Of a stretch of DNA of 6,228 nucleotides, positions 4,527 through 6,228 are shown piece by piece (within the stretch, counting starts at the first letter, position 1; each line of letters begins with the position of its first letter). The translations under genes and the position numbers were made by a program. Source of the DNA: Verrucomicrobiia bacterium (GTDB lineage: Bacteria > Verrucomicrobiota > Verrucomicrobiia > Verrucomicrobiales > Akkermansiaceae); assembly GCA_947460915.1 (NCBI GenBank), contig CANHKJ010000188.1, forward strand, positions 1 through 6,228, written 5' to 3'. The notes under the pieces are model-generated. The model made no database searches and was not told the DNA's origin. It worked only from the letters and a program-made list of their open reading frames with translations.

Positions 4527-6228
4527 TCAATATCCTTTCGTGACAGTTGCAGTCGGGCGAATAGAAATCTTCGGATTAAGTGCATGTGAGGCCGTAATAC
4601 CGATGGTGCCAGTCGTGTTCAAAGCACGATCATCGGCAACGTTGCTGATCGTCCAAGTGAAAGTATTGTCCGCTGCTGGCAGAACAAGAGCACCGGCTTT
4701 GGTGTCCTTGACCACGAGCGTCTGCCCGAGAGCGGGAGCCCTGAGCGTAACCCACTTCGGTTTTGCAACCGTGTTGTCATAGGTAACTTGGAAGCCGTAT
4801 GTGATGGAAAGCCCTGTGCTCTTACGCTTCTCTGTGGAGTATGTAATGGGAGTAACACCATCCGAGGGGAAGCCAACAAGGATCGGAATAGGACCGGTGC
4901 CACCAGTAGGTTCCAAGAGAAATGGTGCGGTAGCATCTACACGCGCAGTCAATGGAGCAATAGTGCTTACTGGTGCAGTGGAACCTGTCGGAACAGGAAG
5001 CAGCGCTGGCGTGGTGTGAGGAGGCGCGTCATAAATCGAACGACGATTCAAAACCTGATTGAAGCTAGACCATTCAAGAGTTGAGGCCACATCATCTCCA
5101 TCGTCTTGGCTGAAGGCAAACTCCAAAATATTAGAGATCCCATCACCATCGTAGTCTGCAGTAGCAGCACGGAGTTTAGTACCCGCACCGATGGGGAATT
5201 CACGCTGGCTGTGTCCCGAAAAGCTGTCGATGAATTCCATACCAAAGCGGAACTGGGTTTGGGGGCTGTCATACGAGAGATTCCCCGTAAGAATGTGGCG
5301 GCGGTAGTTGACGACACCATTGCCGATGGTTCCCTTGGTAATGAACCCAGGGCCAAGGCGAAAGCGTGATGCCATCGCAGGTAGCACCATTTCCCTGCCG
5401 AGAGGTGGGAAAATAATATTTTCTGGTGCCATCGCCTCATTGCCTACATTGTAAACAGCGTTTTCACCTTTTTTGAGCTCCAGAGCATTGTTGGTGGGGT
5501 GATCGTAAATCTGAGGCTGTCCAAGAGCATCCACGGTGAATCCGACAGATTTTCCATAATTGAAGAACTCTGCTGCTGTGTCAAATCCATAAGTTTGGGC
5601 AACCAGATCAGTAGTGACCCACGGGGTCACATTCGCTCCCGTGATACTGAATCTGAAATCATCAGAGGGAATGGTGTAGGAACCATTAACGCCATCCCAG
5701 GTAATGTCGTTGAAATTCCGTGGATCGAGCTGCATGCGACCATCAAACCAGCGACCATTGTTCACTCTCATTCCGTTTTTCCGTTGGCCAACCCCTGGGT
5801 AGCCAGTGGTGTGTGGGAAGTGGGTAACGCTAAAGACCAGAGAGCGTGGCGGGTCAATCTTACCCACATCGGCGAGGAGAGGAAAGCCCATTTGGTAAAC
5901 ACCAAACACAACTTGTTGATGTTGTTGTGCTAGACTCTCGTATTCTTTTCTGAATGAGTAGTAGGTGAAGTTGTGCTCTTCGAATGCTTGTGTAAGCACA
6001 TTATACCACATCGAGACACTTGCATCGTTGAAAAAGCTCTGCGGGCGCTCAAACAGTGAGGGCGGTGCCGCCAGAATTCTGATCTGTTCAGCGAGGAAAG
6101 GGGCTACTCGTGCAGCAGGAGTCAAGGAAGCCACAGACCAGTAAGAATTGTTGTCATTAACACCATCGCGGTCAGAGTCACCGTACGTGATGTATCCAGT
6201 CGTACCGAGTGGGCAAGCAATGTTTGGC
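4527..6228 (-). CDS. Large, probably exported protein with calcium-loop motifs, function unknown (N-terminus outside window)
   Basis: The frame is open from the right window edge to the TGA at 4529-4527: 566 residues of a longer protein. The GTG at 6134 is an internal codon; 31 further in-frame codons lie before it. They include YGDSDRDGVNDNNSYW (window residues 15-30), an aspartate-rich loop like thrombospondin type 3 / EF-hand-like repeats. A second such loop, DYDGDGISNILEFAFSQDDG, is at residues 358-377. Such DxDGDG-SN-xxE elements often precede the C-terminal domain of secreted Verrucomicrobiota proteins. Between the loops is a region of about 325 residues that I do not recognise, starting SYWSVASLTPAARVAPFLAE and rich in aromatic residues and Asn/Gly. 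After the second loop come about 190 Pro/Thr/Val-rich residues, probably beta-sandwich, with YSTEKRKSTGLSITYGFQVT. No C-terminal membrane anchor or PEP-CTERM-like tail is seen. A surface or extracellular structural role is plausible but unproven. Confidence 0.85.
   Translation of the reverse strand, partial: PNIACPLGTTGYITYGDSDRDGVNDNNSYWSVASLTPAARVAPFLAEQIRILAAPPSLFERPQSFFNDASVSMWYNVLTQAFEEHNFTYYSFRKEYESLAQQHQQVVFGVYQMGFPLLADVGKIDPPRSLVFSVTHFPHTTGYPGVGQRKNGMRVNNGRWFDGRMQLDPRNFNDITWDGVNGSYTIPSDDFRFSITGANVTPWVTTDLVAQTYGFDTAAEFFNYGKSVGFTVDALGQPQIYDHPTNNALELKKGENAVYNVGNEAMAPENIIFPPLGREMVLPAMASRFRLGPGFITKGTIGNGVVNYRRHILTGNLSYDSPQTQFRFGMEFIDSFSGHSQREFPIGAGTKLRAATADYDGDGISNILEFAFSQDDGDDVASTLEWSSFNQVLNRRSIYDAPPHTTPALLPVPTGSTAPVSTIAPLTARVDATAPFLLEPTGGTGPIPILVGFPSDGVTPITYSTEKRKSTGLSITYGFQVTYDNTVAKPKWVTLRAPALGQTLVVKDTKAGALVLPAADNTFTWTISNVADDRALNTTGTIGITASHALNPKISIRPTATVTKGY

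Noticed and set aside
6132..6134. GTG as the start codon of the large right-hand gene
   Set aside because: The same frame stays open for 31 more codons to the window edge and encodes a typical aspartate-rich loop there, so the gene clearly begins outside the window.

Overview
The window looks like a chromosomal segment of a Verrucomicrobiota-type bacterium. This is inferred from the style of the proteins: a GyrB with the long inserted domain, a GyrA N-terminus of the SFLDYSMSVIISRA type, and a large protein with DxDGDG calcium-loop motifs followed by a beta-rich C-terminal tail, an architecture common in that phylum. No rRNA or tRNA is present to settle the taxonomy. Every gene I can support lies on the minus strand, so the window reads biologically from right to left.

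Layout in transcription order. (1) 6228-4527: the C-terminal 566 residues of a large, probably exported protein of unknown function. Its reading frame stays open to the window edge, so its true start lies outside. (2) 4503-4460: a good intrinsic terminator. (3) 4439-3375: rnd, a complete RNase D with all DEDDy catalytic residues and HRDC-type C-terminal helices. (4) 3374-3092: an intergenic region with a run of A/T tracts repeating about every 11 bp, probably curved DNA that includes the gyrB promoter region. (5) 3091-545: gyrB, complete, 848 aa. (6) 535-104: a small four-helix-bundle gene (S23 / 23S rRNA intervening-sequence protein family) bounded by 17-nt inverted repeats built from GTCACT(A/G) heptamers. 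(7) 93-1: the first 31 codons of gyrA, cut by the window edge.

The main point of interest is that the four-helix-bundle unit sits exactly between gyrB and gyrA, in the same orientation. The inverted repeats would pair in the gyrB-gyrA transcript to form a 17-bp stem (one G-U pair), with a further short stem made from an AAGGTA/TACCTT pair at the gyrB stop and the gyrA start. The whole small ORF would then be looped out. This is the geometry known for intervening sequences in 23S rRNA, where proteins of this family are encoded, but here it lies inside a protein-coding operon. This is inference from sequence and needs comparison with related genomes.

None of the four visible start codons has a recognisable Shine-Dalgarno sequence, so translation here probably relies on other features (short leaders, coupling, unstructured A/U-rich starts).
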